Shown here: positions 29,305-42,514 of the stretch, piece by piece | How the letters are laid out: every line of letters begins with the position of its first letter | How positions within the stretch are numbered: the stretch's first letter is position 1 | Origin: Tetrahymena thermophila SB210 | Taxonomy: Eukaryota; Ciliophora; Oligohymenophorea; Hymenostomatida; Tetrahymenidae | Reading direction: 5' to 3' | NCBI RefSeq assembly: GCF_000189635.1 | Contig: NW_002476406.1 | Span: 1 to 64,000, forward strand | DNA: 64,000 nt | The notes under the pieces: generated by a model | What the model saw: only the letters and a program-made list of their open reading frames with translations | Databases searched by the model: none | Told to the model about the DNA's origin: nothing | Translations under genes and position numbers: made by a program

Positions 29305-30006
29305 TTTAACTTTTCTTGATAATAAATAGTTAGAATAATTCTAGTTTACCAAAAAAAATAAATACAGATATAAATTTATAACAAAATAATCAAATGACAA
29401 AGATTTTTTAATTAAAGCAGATTAATCAACAACATAAGAAGAATCAAAAGAAATAAATCATTATCAATATAACTAATTCTATTGAATTTTAATTTTGTTA
29501 GTATTCCAAAAATAATTATTATAAATATAGAGAGTAATCTAAATATCCAAAGGATAATGTCAATTAATTAAAGCTATTTCTGGTAAAAATTTAATTTTTT
29601 GTTAAAAAGTATTTTTGTATTATGCTCATTACAAAATCTAATTTCGATCAATAACTTTTTAAAAGGTAATTTTATCTTTAGAAAATTATTTATTTAAATT
29701 TCCTTTAATAAGAACAAGCCCTTAACCTATATAAACAATATGATTAACACATTTAAAGTTCAGAACTTTTTACAATTAGTTGATATTCATTTTTAAAATT
29801 TGCTTTGCTTTTATATATTAAAAAGATTATTATTATACATACGAAAATCCAATAACTGTATAGTACTATTTATTAATTAAAAATTATTTAATTGGTAAAA
29901 AAATTAGATAGATTTCAATTTTTATATAAACTCTTATCAATATTGTTTAGTTAAAAATAAATAGATCATTTTCTTTAATTTAAAAACAAAGAGCTCATAA
30001 ATTTTA
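29305..30006. promoter_or_regulatory. Divergent intergenic region
   Basis: This 702-base spacer lies between two divergent starts, so it should hold both promoters. It is A/T rich throughout. No TATA-like element can be singled out against this background, and no conserved motif or RNA gene was recognised. Confidence 0.5.
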
Positions 30007-33000
30007 ATGAAGTTGTTAGCGGAGGCTTTAATATTTATAGGTTTTGTTTGGGTTGTTCAAGGTTAAGAAATATAGGGCGATAGAGCTCAACACTATTAAA
30101 ATTATTTAAAATAATATGATTCCAAATTAGATGACTACATCAAAAGAGAATAATTTGGCAAAAGAAATTTATAAGGCACAAATTATCCTTACAAAATATA
30201 ATTTGACTATACTGGGATATTAGGTTCTAACATAGGTACAAATGGATTAACGAGTAATATAAGTACATACTTGTAAAGTGTAACAAAAATGAGCTCATTT
30301 TATCTATCTAAACTAATTTACAGTGATTCTACTATTAGTAGTATAACAACAGCTAGTTGCGGAACTTATACACCTTCTCCCACTTAAACATTTAATAACA
30401 TCAACATTGTAGTTATGGTCAATTTTGTAAATTTGCCTACAAGTGCTTTTCTTACATCTTCAGGTAAAAATCTTTTTTAAGTACCTAGCTTCATTATTAA
30501 GTTAAATAATTCATGTGAGTAAAAAAAATTAGCTTACAAATTTTAGGTTTAAATTTTATAAGATTTTTAACAAACTCTTTAATTTTCAAAACAATAGATA
30601 CTTGCTAAAGAGATTCTACTACGTAAAGACCTATATTAGGACTTTTGACATTTAACATAGCAATACTTATACCTCTGCCTTTAAATAATAGCTATGATTT
30701 CAAATAGCATTTTAAAATGTCAACATAGGAAATTATTCGTATTTTTGGTTTTCGCTTAGATTAATTATAGTACTGGATAAACCCGATATCTACATCTACC
30801 CCTTAAAGCAGTTATGGAACAGTAGGTGTTTAGCAAAGTGTTATCTATTCTGTTATTCTTAGAGGTTTTACAAATACTTTGTTTTTATAAACTCCTTTCA
30901 TTACTAAAACTGCTCAGGATTACTATAATTGCAATACAGCATAAGGCATGCAGTTAGAAAATCAAGAAAACCTATCTATTCCTAATGCAAGGTTAGATTT
31001 CGAGAGAACAATACTTTATAACGAAGCTTTAACTGCTAATATCCTAGATGGAAATTCTGTTTTTAGCATATTTACGGGTTCTCTTTTGAAGGATATGGGT
31101 TACTTTAGTCTTATAGATTTTAATTTTTTGGATGATATTATTTTTGGATAGAATGAAGGCTGTAATTTTTTGAGCAAAGTTTGTTAACCCCCATCTTCAT
31201 ATCCTGAATTTAATTATGGTGGAGGCCAGCAATGTGATTTTTATGGTTAAGGGATAGGGTAAAATACTGCAGATAGCTTTGTAGATCCTGGATGTGTAAT
31301 AACACAAGTAAATAAATCTAATCTATGTGAAAATGCTTCTACTGATACTTCTACTAGACAAATTGGAGGCAATACCTCTAAATGCTTTAGTTCTAGTGCT
31401 GTACAATATTTATAAACATCTACTCTTCCTAATGCAAGGTGTCATGAAATGGCATGCTCATCAGATTTTAAAACAATTTTTATAAGACTTTTACCAAACT
31501 AATAACTAATACCTATCTGTACTTTAAACACATAAGGTTAGACTGTAAATTTACATGATTTTACATCTAATCTCCCAGATCAAACAGGCGGATCTCTTGC
31601 TTGTCCTAATAACTATAAAAATTTCTGTCTTTAACCATCGCGTTGTCCGAATAATTGTAGTATGAATGGGTTTTGTATAAGGGTATATTTTTTATTTAAA
31701 TTAAAATTATTTTACTTTATAATTTTTTGATAAAGAATAACTGTGTTTGTTCAGACTACTACGCTGATGTTGATTGTTCACGTTCTTGTTCTTCATCAAC
31801 ACCTTACTGGAATGGTACTTAATGTGTAGCTAGTTGCCCCACCAATTTATATGCTAACCCGAATAATGTAAAATTAAACATAAATATATTTTTTTTATTT
31901 CTGTAAACAAAATATCATTATTAAATTAAATTACCTAAAAAATCATTTATAAATTTTTTATATAATAATACTAACTAATATGATCCAATTATAAAAATTT
32001 GATATTCATTTTATTCCTAATAAATAATTATTTTTTTAAAATAAATTTTATTTTATCAAACGAAAATATTTAATTTTAAAAATTTTTAAAGACCTGTTTA
32101 TAAAGTTGTCCTGATGGATATTATATAGATTCAATTTCCAAAACTTGTAAATAATGTGATCAGTCTTGTAGAACTTGCTCAAGCTCTAATGTCTGCCTAA
32201 CATGTAATTATCCTTATGTTTTAGATGTTTCAGGATCTAAATGCTAATTAATTTGCAACAGTGCTTGCTTAAAATGCTTTGGAAATAGTGTAAATTAATG
32301 TTTTTAATGTATTGATGGTTACTACCTTTAAGGATATTCTTGCCTATAATGCCAAGCACCTTGTTTAAAATGCTCAAGTTAAGTTACTTGCTTAAATTGT
32401 ATTAGTAATTATACTTACAATAGTGTTAGCTAAACATGTAGTCCTAATTGTCATTCCTCATGCTTAACATGTTCATCACCTGCAGATCCTTCTCAGTGTT
32501 TAACTTGCTAATCTAATTCTTACTTAAATTTAGGATAATGTTTAAGATGCTAAAGTCCTTGTAGCTCATGCAGCGGAACCTCTACTAATTGTACATCATG
32601 CATACCTTCTTATAATTTAGTTAATGGGTATTGCTATCCTATATGTATTTCCAAGTGCTCTACTTGCTCTGATACTACTACATGTAACCAATGTTTTACA
32701 GGTTATTATTATGATACTTCTACAGCAACACCTAAATGCTCTTAATGTCCTACTAATTGTACTAGCTGCACTAGTGCTACTGTATGCACTGATTGTGTTT
32801 TTTCATATACCTTAAATAGTAGTAACTCATGTGTTGCATTAAGCCCTGCTCCAGATCCTCTCTATAATTGCTTAACTTCTTAATTGAATCCAACTAAATA
32901 ATGTTTAACATGCTCCACAGGTTATTTCCTTAATAATTTAATTTGCTAAAAATGTAATTCTAATTGCTTTTCATGCTCTGGTTAAAGCAATTATTGCACT

Positions 33001-36000
33001 TCTTGTCCAAACGGAAGCTACCTAAACACTTTAACAAATTAATGTTAGTTTTAATGCCATCCAATATGCTAGACATGTTCCGCTGGCTTAGATCCAACAA
33101 AATGTATTACATGCCAAATAGGATATGCCTTAACTGGTTAAGCTCCTAATTCGTGTACACCTTGCTTAAATAACTGCAAAAGGTGTGTAATTATAAATAC
33201 AACATAGTAATGCTTAGATTGTGTACTTAATTATCAGCTCAGTGGAACTGTTTGTAATCCAATTTGTGATAGATCTTGTCTCACATGCTCTTAGCCATAC
33301 AATTCGAATGCATGCTTAAGCTGTCCTCCAGGATATTATTTAAACAGTTAGTCTTAATGCTAGCCTTGCTCTGCTCCTTGCAGCACTTGCTAAGCTTCGA
33401 GCACAAATTGTAATTCATGTATCACAAATTACAATCTAATAGGATCTTAATGCTTTCCTACTAACTGTGATTCTACTTGCTTAACATGTTCTATCCCTTA
33501 AAATCCTAATAATTGCACAAGCTGCAAAAATGGATTTTATCTCAATAGTTTTTAATAATGCAAACCTTGTGATTCCACAACCTCATTTTGTTAGACATGT
33601 GTATCTTTATCCTCATACTGTACTTCATGTATTGCAAATTATTAATTAATAGGAAGTACATGTAAACCTATTTGCGCTTTAAACTGTGCAACATGTACAT
33701 TGCCTTTAAATATGGCATCTTGCACAGCTTGCTAAGATGGATACTTCTTAAATTCTGGTAATTGCACTCCATGCTAGTCACCTTGCAAAACTTGTGATTA
33801 AACCTCTGGTACCATATGCAAATCTTGTATTAATTAATATACTTTACAAGGAACTTAGTGCGTTTTGGCTTGTGATCCAAGCTGCTCTAAATGCACCTAG
33901 CCAAATAATAGTAATGCTTGTTAACAATGTTAACCAAATTACTTCTAACCTATTAATACAACTTCTTGTTAATAATGTGGAGCAAACTGTATAAAATGTC
34001 AAGATATGCCTGAAAATTGCATTACATGCTAGCCTAATTATAATACCGTTAATGGCGTTTGTGTTTTTAATTGCAGTGCAAATTGTAGAACATGTGTGGA
34101 TTAATATTAATTTAAATGTTTAAGTTGCTACAATGGGTATTACTTAGATACACTTTTATAAGTATGTGTATAGTGTCCTTCTCCTTGTAATTTATGTTCT
34201 TCTGCAAATACTTGCTTGAGTTGTATACCAAACTATTAACTAAATCCAGCTACTAACTAATGCCTTCCTATTTGTGATGTCTCTTGTGCTCCAAATTAAT
34301 GCTCAGTACCTCAATCTTAAATTGCTTGCACAGCTTGTAATCCTAATTATTTCTTGTAAGTAACATCTAATCCAAGTTCTCCTGGAACTAATATTTAAAA
34401 ATGTATTTAATGCTCATCTCCATGCTAAAATTGTACTGGTTCAGCTACTTTTTGCACTTCTTGTGTTACTAACTATGTTTTGCAAGCTAATACTTGTGTA
34501 CCGAACTGTGGAAATAATTGCTAAACTTGTATCGACCCTTCTGATTCAAATACTTGCACTTAATGTAATCAAGGTTATTATCTTTCTATTACTATGACTC
34601 CAACTAGCTTAGTTAAACAGTGTATTGCTTGTCTTTTTCCTTGCAGCAATTGTTAAGGTAGTACAACTATTTGCACTTCTTGTGTTGCAAATTACTCCCT
34701 TTATGGAAATGTTTGTATCCCTAATTGTCATTCTTCTTGTAAGACATGCTAATCACCTTTAAATAGTAACTCTTGCTTATCTTGCAATCCTGGTTTTTTC
34801 CTCTCAGGTACAGGCACAACAGGTTCTTGCTTACCATGCTAATCACCATGCTCTACTTGTGTGAGTGATCCTACAAATTGCCTTTCTTGTAACACTGATT
34901 ATTATTTAAGCCCAAGACCAGTAGTAACACCGACACTTTAAAACTAATGTCTCCCTTAGTGTGATTCAACTTGCCTGACCTGTAAATTACCTAAAAATAA
35001 TCAGTATTGTTAAACATGCATTGATGGTCTATATTTGTAGCTTTTAGATTCTAACAGTGGTAAATGTTTTCCTTGCAAAAGTGAATGTTTTTAATGCACT
35101 AATCCAACATAATGTACCTCATGTTAGCCCAACTACTAATTTGATGCTATCTCTTCTCAATGTCTCCCTAGTAATTGCAGTAGAACATGCTAAACTTGTT
35201 CAATCCCTTATAATGAAAATGCTTGTACCTCCTGTTACTCTGATTCATGGTTTGATTCTTCTTCAAAAAAATGTATATTTTGTAGTTTCCCTTGCAAAAC
35301 ATGTAATGGCTCATCTACTAACTGTTCTTCATGTTTACAAAACTACTCTCTTGTTCCTCAATCAGACGGGACAAACTTATGCAAACCAAACTGCGATCCT
35401 TCTTGCCTAACTTGCTCATAGCCATTAAATCCTAACGCCTGTTTGACTTGTAGAACACCAAGATATGTTCTAAACTCTAGCAATTAATGTGTGAGCTGTC
35501 TGCCTTAATGTATTTCATGCAGTGACACTATAGATAACTGCTAATCTTGCATAGCAGGATATTAATTATAACCTATTAATCCAAATAATCCAAATTATAA
35601 AACATGCTAAATTATCTGTAGCACAGGATGTTCCTCTTGCTTGGGAGTCTCTTCATATTGTCTTTCATGCATAAATGGATATGTTTATGACTCTAGACTA
35701 AAATTATGCAAAATAGTATGTGATCCTTCCTGTTTTATGTGCAGCTAATCTTACTCTCCAAACTCATGTACTCAATGTTGGCCAGGATATTACTTAAAAA
35801 GTAACCAATGTTTGCCTTGTCAGAAAGGAACTTATTCTAATTATAATGAATGTATTGATTGTTTGGATAACTGCGTAGAGTGCATTAATTCAACAACATG
35901 CAATAAATGTAGAGCAGGATACTCTCTAAGTTCTAATAACTAATCTTGTTTATATAATGGTGTTTAAACAATAGTAGTTACAACTGACTGCAATTATTCT

Positions 36001-38027
36001 TGTGCTACATGTGTTGATTAGAAATACACTTCTTGTGTTACATGTGCAGCCAACAGATAACTCTCTAATTTTTATTTTACCTCTATTGGAGCATGTATTT
36101 GTCCTCCATCATATTCAGATAATGGATAGGCATTTTGCGATTTATCATCTGCTCAGTCTTCAATCAAAGGATCCAATACAGCATTATATGCTTCTTCAAT
36201 AGCAACTACTGTGATTTTATGTAATAATTATTATTTAATTTGATACTTTAGATTTATTGTTTAATTTTATTAATAGCTACTTTAGCAAGTAATCCAATTA
36301 CATTCTTTGGATATTTAGAAATAACCTAATAATTAAGCTATATAACTTATGTTAACTATTAGTCTAAAATGGGTTTAGATGAAAACATGCATATTTTATA
36401 TTTATCTCACATAAGCAATATATTTTCATTAAATAGTATTGGCCCAACTCAGAAAAACACGCCTCTTACAAAAAATAACTTAAGAAACCTTTAAAATAGT
36501 TAAAGAGATATCATGCTATCAGAATATGATACTGGAGTTTCTAAATCATAGTTGCAAATTAATGGAAACAGTAAGTTCTATTAAAATTAAAAAACTCCAT
36601 ATTTTGCTATAAACTCTATCCCTATAATTGTTATTACTGCTCTACTTTGGATTTTAAGTTTTTTGGCTTCTTTTATCAAAGCAAATTAAGACTAAGTTTG
36701 GAAATCTAAGTTAAAAAATTTGCTCTATAAATCACTTCCTACAGTATTTTTTATAATAACTTATTAAGAGTTATCACTTCTTATCTTCTTTTAGTTTGAA
36801 ATTTTTAACTTTGAGACAAGCTTAGATGGGTTTAGCTCAATCTATTCTATCTTTGTCTTTTTATATTAAATTGGGTTTTTAGCTTATCTTCTTTATCTTT
36901 TAGAAATTAAAGGAATATTTAAAAATACTTTTGCAACCAAAATAATTAGTTAAGCTCAAACGAATGCTTTCCCTTCATCTAATACTATTAAGTCTTAAGA
37001 AGTAAGCCAAAATGTAATAAAAAGTAAAGTCTAGAAACTTAATTTAAAAGAATAGAGTGTTATACCACTGCAAATAGTACCTGAATACGAAGAAGTGCTA
37101 AATTAAAATATTTAAGAAATTAAAAAATCGTATTGGATCTTAGAAGAATACTTATCTCATGAGACATTTTTAAAAAGAATTTTTATTTTTGTTCTTATCC
37201 TAAATAAAACCATAAATTCAATTATCCAAGTAACTTCTTACGATGATCCTGTTTTACAATCTTCACTGATATTTGCTTTTAATTTCCTCTTTATTGTTTA
37301 CTTGATTATATCAAAACCTTTTAAAAGCAGATATCATTTGATTTGCTATTTAATTTGTGAAAGTATTATATTATTAATTAATATCTTAGTATTAATACTA
37401 GTAAATACATCTGATTAAAATGCTACCTCATAAACAAATATTTGCTTGGCAATCCTCTCATTTACAATAATCTTATTGTGTTTCTATTTTTTAATTTCCA
37501 TAATAACTCTTATTAAAACCATACATTTGTACTGCGTAAAAAATGATAAAATTTTAGCAAATACAAAACTTAAGTAATCTAGTATTAGTAATAGCACAAA
37601 TTTAACATATAAAAGATCACAAATAGTATTATCAAATTTTAGAAATCTCGAAAATACATAATCACAATTCGAATAAAAGTAACAGATTTACAATAATCAG
37701 TAATATAAAAACGTAGCTAATGATTCAATTATGAGTTAAACAAAGTATACTTAAAATCATAATGACTCCATTTTATAAGTAGAAGAAGATTTTTAAATTG
37801 TTAATTAAAAGCCTGAGTTTAGTTCTCATTTAGATCTTAAAAAATTCATCAGTAAAAAGTAAGATATGGCAAAGCTTAGAAATAACTTTATTTTTAACAA
37901 TTAAAATAATAACTAAAATGTTGAAAGAACAGTTTTACTTGATGATAATTCTAACCTTTTTCATTTTATTCCACAAAGATAAAGATATTAAATTAAACCT
38001 GTGATCGATGAATTGCTTAAAAATTGA
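30007..38027 (+). CDS. Leishmanolysin (M8)-like pseudoprotease with Cys-rich array and multi-pass membrane tail
   Basis: 2,517 residues after removing introns 30464-30597, 31683-31735, 31868-32091 and 36221-36276; the exon total divides by three. The signal peptide is MKLLAEALIFIGFVWVVQG. Residues ~150-480 match the M8 fold: RPILGLLTFN, an active-site helix, QYWINP, then a segment near AQDYYNC and QLENQENLS, and FERTILYNEALTA. The zinc motif HExxH reads QEIIR (residues 196-200), and the third ligand His, usually in HWE, reads DFE. Two or all three ligands are therefore lost and protease activity is very unlikely. An EGF-like part and a very long array of CxxC modules (31736-36200) follow, then about seven hydrophobic helices (residues ~2045-2360, first IPIIVITALLWILSF) and a basic tail. 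Stop TGA is 38025-38027. Likely a surface binding protein or receptor. Confidence 0.9.
30726..30740 (+). other. Degenerate zinc site QEIIR of the M8-like protein
   Basis: Codons tag gaa att att cgt read Q-E-I-I-R in the position of HExxH. The following GF and the YWINP segment fix the alignment. The catalytic Glu is kept but both zinc-binding His are replaced. Confidence 0.8.
31736..36200 (+). repeat. Cysteine-rich CxxC module array
   Basis: Internal protein repeats within the gene at 30007. Modules of about 45-50 residues recur dozens of times with the pattern C-x2-C...C-x2-C...GYYL, for example CLTCSSP, CTSCI and NGYYLD. The pattern resembles furin-like and growth-factor-receptor Cys-rich repeats. 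Nucleotide-level similarity between modules is modest, so the array is probably old. Confidence 0.88.
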
Positions 38028-38404
38028 TTTATTTTTAATTAATATATTTATATTGATAAAATTTATATATTTTTTAATTTAACTAACTCTTCTAATAAAT
38101 TAGCTTAAAAAATATTGCAATTTTATGAAATAATTTAAATTAATTATAATTTTTTTTTTAAAACAAATAATTATATTAATATTACTTTAAATATAATATA
38201 CATCATTTTATCTTTAAATATATATCATACAACTATTTAAGTGGAATAATTTTAATTAATTATTGAGTAAGAAAATTTATTTTTTCAAAATTAAATTAAA
38301 AATTTTTTATTTTTTTTCAATTTGATGACATTTGATTGAGGGAATACAATTTGTAACAAATTATTTTAGAAATAATAAATTAAACTCCAATGATTTCTAT
38401 TCAA
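38028..38404. other. Convergent intergenic region
   Basis: Spacer between two converging genes, made of A/T runs. No terminator or other structured element could be identified. Confidence 0.5.
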
Positions 38405-41400
38405 TCAATTCTCAAAAAATAAGTGTAATTTTTTATAGTTTTTTTGCTATGGAGATTTCTTTTTATTATTAAAAAAGTTAATTTACTTTTAAATTAGATT
38501 ATATCTACCTATAACTTTATCATAATTATAGTAAGGATTATATCTTTTAAAAGTCTCAATTTTTTCAAAATCAAATTAAAATAAATTTTAGTTAATGTTT
38601 CTTTATTTTAGTTAATTAAATTCTATATCATAGGCATATTTATCAATTTTAATTGTTGATATTTAAGATTAACTATTTCTCCTGTCTAAATATGAAGGCT
38701 TCTAATTTTATTTTTATGCCCACAAGAACTACAAATACTTTAACCTTTTCTATTTTTACTATTCTCTAAAGAGTATCTTAGTGTAAAGGCTGCTGATTTT
38801 ATCGGTTCTCTTTTTCAATCCTTAAATTGGTACATTTTATTTTAGAGGATCATTATTGATTTTCTTCTTTTATTCGATTAAAGAATTCATATTGATTAGA
38901 TGCTGCTTTTATTTCGTTAACAGTCCTACATTTTTCTATATTCCAAGTCTTTCTCTAATTCTATTTTGCTTATTTTAATGCAATCTCGAAGATTTAACTC
39001 TCTCAGGATGACTATCTTTGATTAACTATTTGCTTCTTTAGGGAGTATAATTTCTTGGTTTATCATCTAATGATTCATCTATTGATTCATCTGATGATGA
39101 AGTGGTTTCTGAAGAAGATGAAGAACTTTAACTATTTTCATCAATTTTTTCTAGTGAAACCCTTTTTTAAATTTAAGTTTCAACTATTAAATCTTATTAA
39201 ATTCCATCAATCCCTTTACTTACTTAATCAGAGGAGAATTCATACATCATATTTTCATCACAATTAACTATTTTTATTGGTGGCATAATCTTATAAAAAT
39301 TCTCATCGCTCATTTGCAATAAATTTTCCACGTCTTAACTCATCTATGGAATTACTGCCTTTGTTAAGAAAATTCGATATTGTTTTAGTTTTAAGTTAAC
39401 CTAACCTTTTTATGGTCTTGCTTTGAAAATACGTTTTTTTCTTTCAATATAAAATCTTTCTTAAGTCTCTTCAAAAAAATTCTAGTTAATTATTTTTTGT
39501 TTCGGTAATCTAAGATTGATTAGAGGGCACTCATCAAGCTCATGGTCTATGTTTTTGCATGATTTGCATTTAAAAGTTAGTTAATGCTCTTTAAGTATTA
39601 ATTCATCTCTCCATTAGCAAAATGACTCATAATCTTCAGGATATTACTTTATTAATTCAAGGAATTTCTCCATCTCAAAATAAGCTAGTGTTAGCTATTC
39701 TGAGCTACTTTTTACTGAATACGATATAGGTTAATTTGTAAAAGCACTCTTTAAGCAAATATCTACACCTAATTAATAAATTATATTTAAAATTAAATTA
39801 GTAGAGACCATTAAAATTTACCTTTTGTAGTATATTTTTAGAGCACACACTCTTATTTTCTAGATGTAATAAATATATCAACTTATCCTTTAATTAAAAA
39901 GTAAACTTTTGATTGCATTTCACCTTCTTAAACAAATTGCTTTCCAGGTTGAATAATAACTTCTTCCATAGATTATGATAGTTCATTTATGAAGCTATGG
40001 CTAAGATGGTTTGGAATATATTTATTAGAAGTGAGGATTTTTCCAAAAAAATCTTAAAACAAAGATCTCCTCAAGCTTAAAGGGGCATCTTCTAATAATT
40101 TAACTGATCCTTCATCATTTTTTTATGATTTTCTAAGTAAATATTCTAAATAGTGCATCATCTAAAAAAAAATATTAAAATAAGGAAATTATTTTGAAAT
40201 TTAAAAAAATTTAATTTAAATTTTTGTAAAACCATTTAAAATAGAAATATATTAAAAAATGTTTAATACACACACCTTCAAATTTACTTTCTTACAAATT
40301 AAAAAAAATAATTGTAATTTTTTTTACCTTTATTTAGTTCTTCTTTGATATGGATCTTTATATCATATAATTCATTATTTTTTATCTTTTTTAGTAAAAC
40401 TCTTCTAAAGAAGCTGCATATTCTTAAAGTAAAAGACCAACTACTGTTATAAAATAGCCAAAAGAAATATATGAGCAAAGACATATCATCATTACAGTAA
40501 ATCTTTCTGCATAGTTATAAGCATGAATATCACCATATATTACATTCATTAATGTAGTGAAAGCAAAATAAATACTGATATAATATCTCTCATACCACTC
40601 ATTATTTATTATATCTGAGGCTTATAGCCAATTGTTAGTAGGGTTGATACTAATTTGAGATTACCCAACATAGTGGAATAAGGAGCCACCAATTTATATC
40701 TAAAGAAAGAGAATAAGCAATAGACAAAATATTTATTGTACAAATTCATTTTTACGCATAAACTAAAACTAATAGAATATTTACTTAATAATCTTTAGAA
40801 CATAAGGTAATCTTAAATAGCATATGATAAGCAAAAAATTAGATAAAGTGCAAATAACTATTGCAAAATCTATCATAAATTAAAGCTTTATATATTTTCT
40901 TACTATTTTTTCAGTATCTTAAACAAGCTCTCCTTTTTCATAGTATCCTTTTATAAAACTAAGTATAATTTTTATGATAAAAATTATCATAATAACTTGA
41001 TTAAACCATACAATTTCCTAATTAAAGCTGTAATAAATTGGAAGATAAAATAAATATATCAAAGTACTTAAACAGAATATAATATTCCAAATAAAAAAAA
41101 GCTTAGATTCTGGATTACTTGGAATCTTTTTGTTCAAAAAGAATACAATTTTATAAAAATTTCTTACTATTTATCTTTTATAAGAAAATGATTCTATGTT
41201 AATATCCTACTAAGATTCATATAATTTTGAAGTAGCTACATCACCAATTAAATCAAATTGAACTTTTCTCAAATGACGATAATTATACTTTTGAGAGAGT
41301 TACCTTATTTTAAGCACAAATAACTTACTTATCTTCGAAATTTACAGTCTTTAAAAAATATTTTTTTATTCATCTTATTGATCAATAGATTTGGATGGAG

Positions 41401-41770
41401 TATCTGATCTTTGTGGAGTAAAACTCCTTCTCAAACTATTGTTAAACTTTTTTTTTTTATGGTTGTATTTATTATTTATTGTAGGAGATATTTTATCTAA
41501 CGGACTATCTAAGATGATCAATTGTTTTCTTTTCTTTTATTCATCATATGACTTAATTGGATATCTATAAAACGAAATGTATGAAGGTTCATCATCATCC
41601 TCTGTTTTAAGTTTTTTATGCTTTTTCTCATGGTATTTACGAGGCTAGTTAGTAAAAACTGTACTTGGGGGCTTCGATTAAGATTGTAAAATTGAAAGAT
41701 CTTATTCTGTATTTTACTAACTTTGAAGTTCAGTTAGATCTATATTACTTTCTGTGATTAAGGAATTCAT
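38405..41770 (-). CDS. Cyclic-nucleotide-binding potassium-type channel 1 (variant filter)
   Basis: 1,048 residues after removal of introns 40162-40327 and 39769-39821. The start is 41768-41770 (MNSLITESNIDLTELQ), the first in-frame Met after a TGA. A long charged N terminus precedes six membrane segments of the EAG/CNG/HCN type. The pore reads TTLMNVIYGDI at residues ~405-415, where TxGYGD is usual. A C-linker follows (about YMIQRSISKKN to SLFQDF). The cyclic-nucleotide-binding domain has IIQPGKQFVQEGE and VYFLIKGQVDIFI. The motif CKSCKNIDHELDEC (residues 662-675) fits a zinc knuckle. An acidic and Ser-rich tail ends with FEKIETFKRYNPYYN, a segment shared with the second channel at 53697. 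Stop TGA is 38405-38407. Predicted plasma or ciliary membrane channel gated by voltage and/or cyclic nucleotide. Ion selectivity is uncertain because of the filter. Confidence 0.9.
39527..39568 (-). other. CCHC zinc-knuckle-like motif in channel 1
   Basis: The 14 residues CKSCKNIDHELDEC match C-x2-C-x4-H-x4-C exactly and lie about 90 codons after the cyclic-nucleotide-binding domain. The paralogue has the same spacing at 54759-54800. Confidence 0.75.
40529..40546 (-). other. Selectivity filter NVIYGD of channel 1
   Basis: Six codons read N-V-I-Y-G-D. The Thr and first Gly of the canonical TVGYGD are replaced by Asn and Ile; the Y-G-D part is intact. Confidence 0.8.
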
Positions 41771-42514
41771 TAACAAATTTGAAAGCAATAGGTTATTATT
41801 TAGATTAATAAACTTTGATTAAAAAAAATTAGTAGTACCTTTTAATGCTGTTTTTCTAATTATTAAATTAAGTTTTTTTTTAATGTTTAATCATTTTCAA
41901 CCAAAATTAAAAGATAAATTATAAATTTACTAATTAAAATGTGTTTTTATTAAATGAGCTAAAATTTAACTTCACAAATACTTTGAATTATTGAAGTGAA
42001 ATAAATCTTCTTTCTTTTAATTAAAATATATTTTCTTAGTCTAAAATTAATAAACACAATTATTTAACTCTAAAAAATAAATGTTCAAAAAATAAAATTT
42101 CAATAATTTTAAAAGTTAGATTTTAAAATTAATTTTTTATTTGGATATTAATTAGATTTTTAAATAAAATGCAATGAATAAATTTTTTTTTAATTTTTAT
42201 AATATATTTATTTTTATTTATTAATATTTATTTAATAAAAAATCTAATTATTTAGTTGTTAATTAAATGGTTTGAAATTTTTATCATAATTTTCAAAAAT
42301 TTGCTGATAATATATTTTTATAATTATAGCAGCTTAATGGTACTAAATTATGATTATTTTTATTGTTAACTTGTATTTCTTTTCTTTAAAGAGAAGAATA
42401 TTTTTAACAATCAAAAATCTTTAAATTCAAAAGAATAATGGATAAAAAAACTGGTAATTTAAATATCTAGTAATTTAATATTTAGAATTGATATAAAATG
42501 AGTAGAAATATATA
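41771..42514. other. Intergenic, AT-rich
   Basis: Contains the presumed promoter of channel 1 and the 3' flank of the PAS/TmcB-like gene. Only A/T runs are visible, with no repeat or RNA gene recognised. Confidence 0.5.

Noticed and set aside
30837..30851. SVIYS considered as the replaced HExxH of the M8-like protein
   Set aside because: QEIIR at 30726-30740, followed by GF and YWINP, fits family spacing much better.
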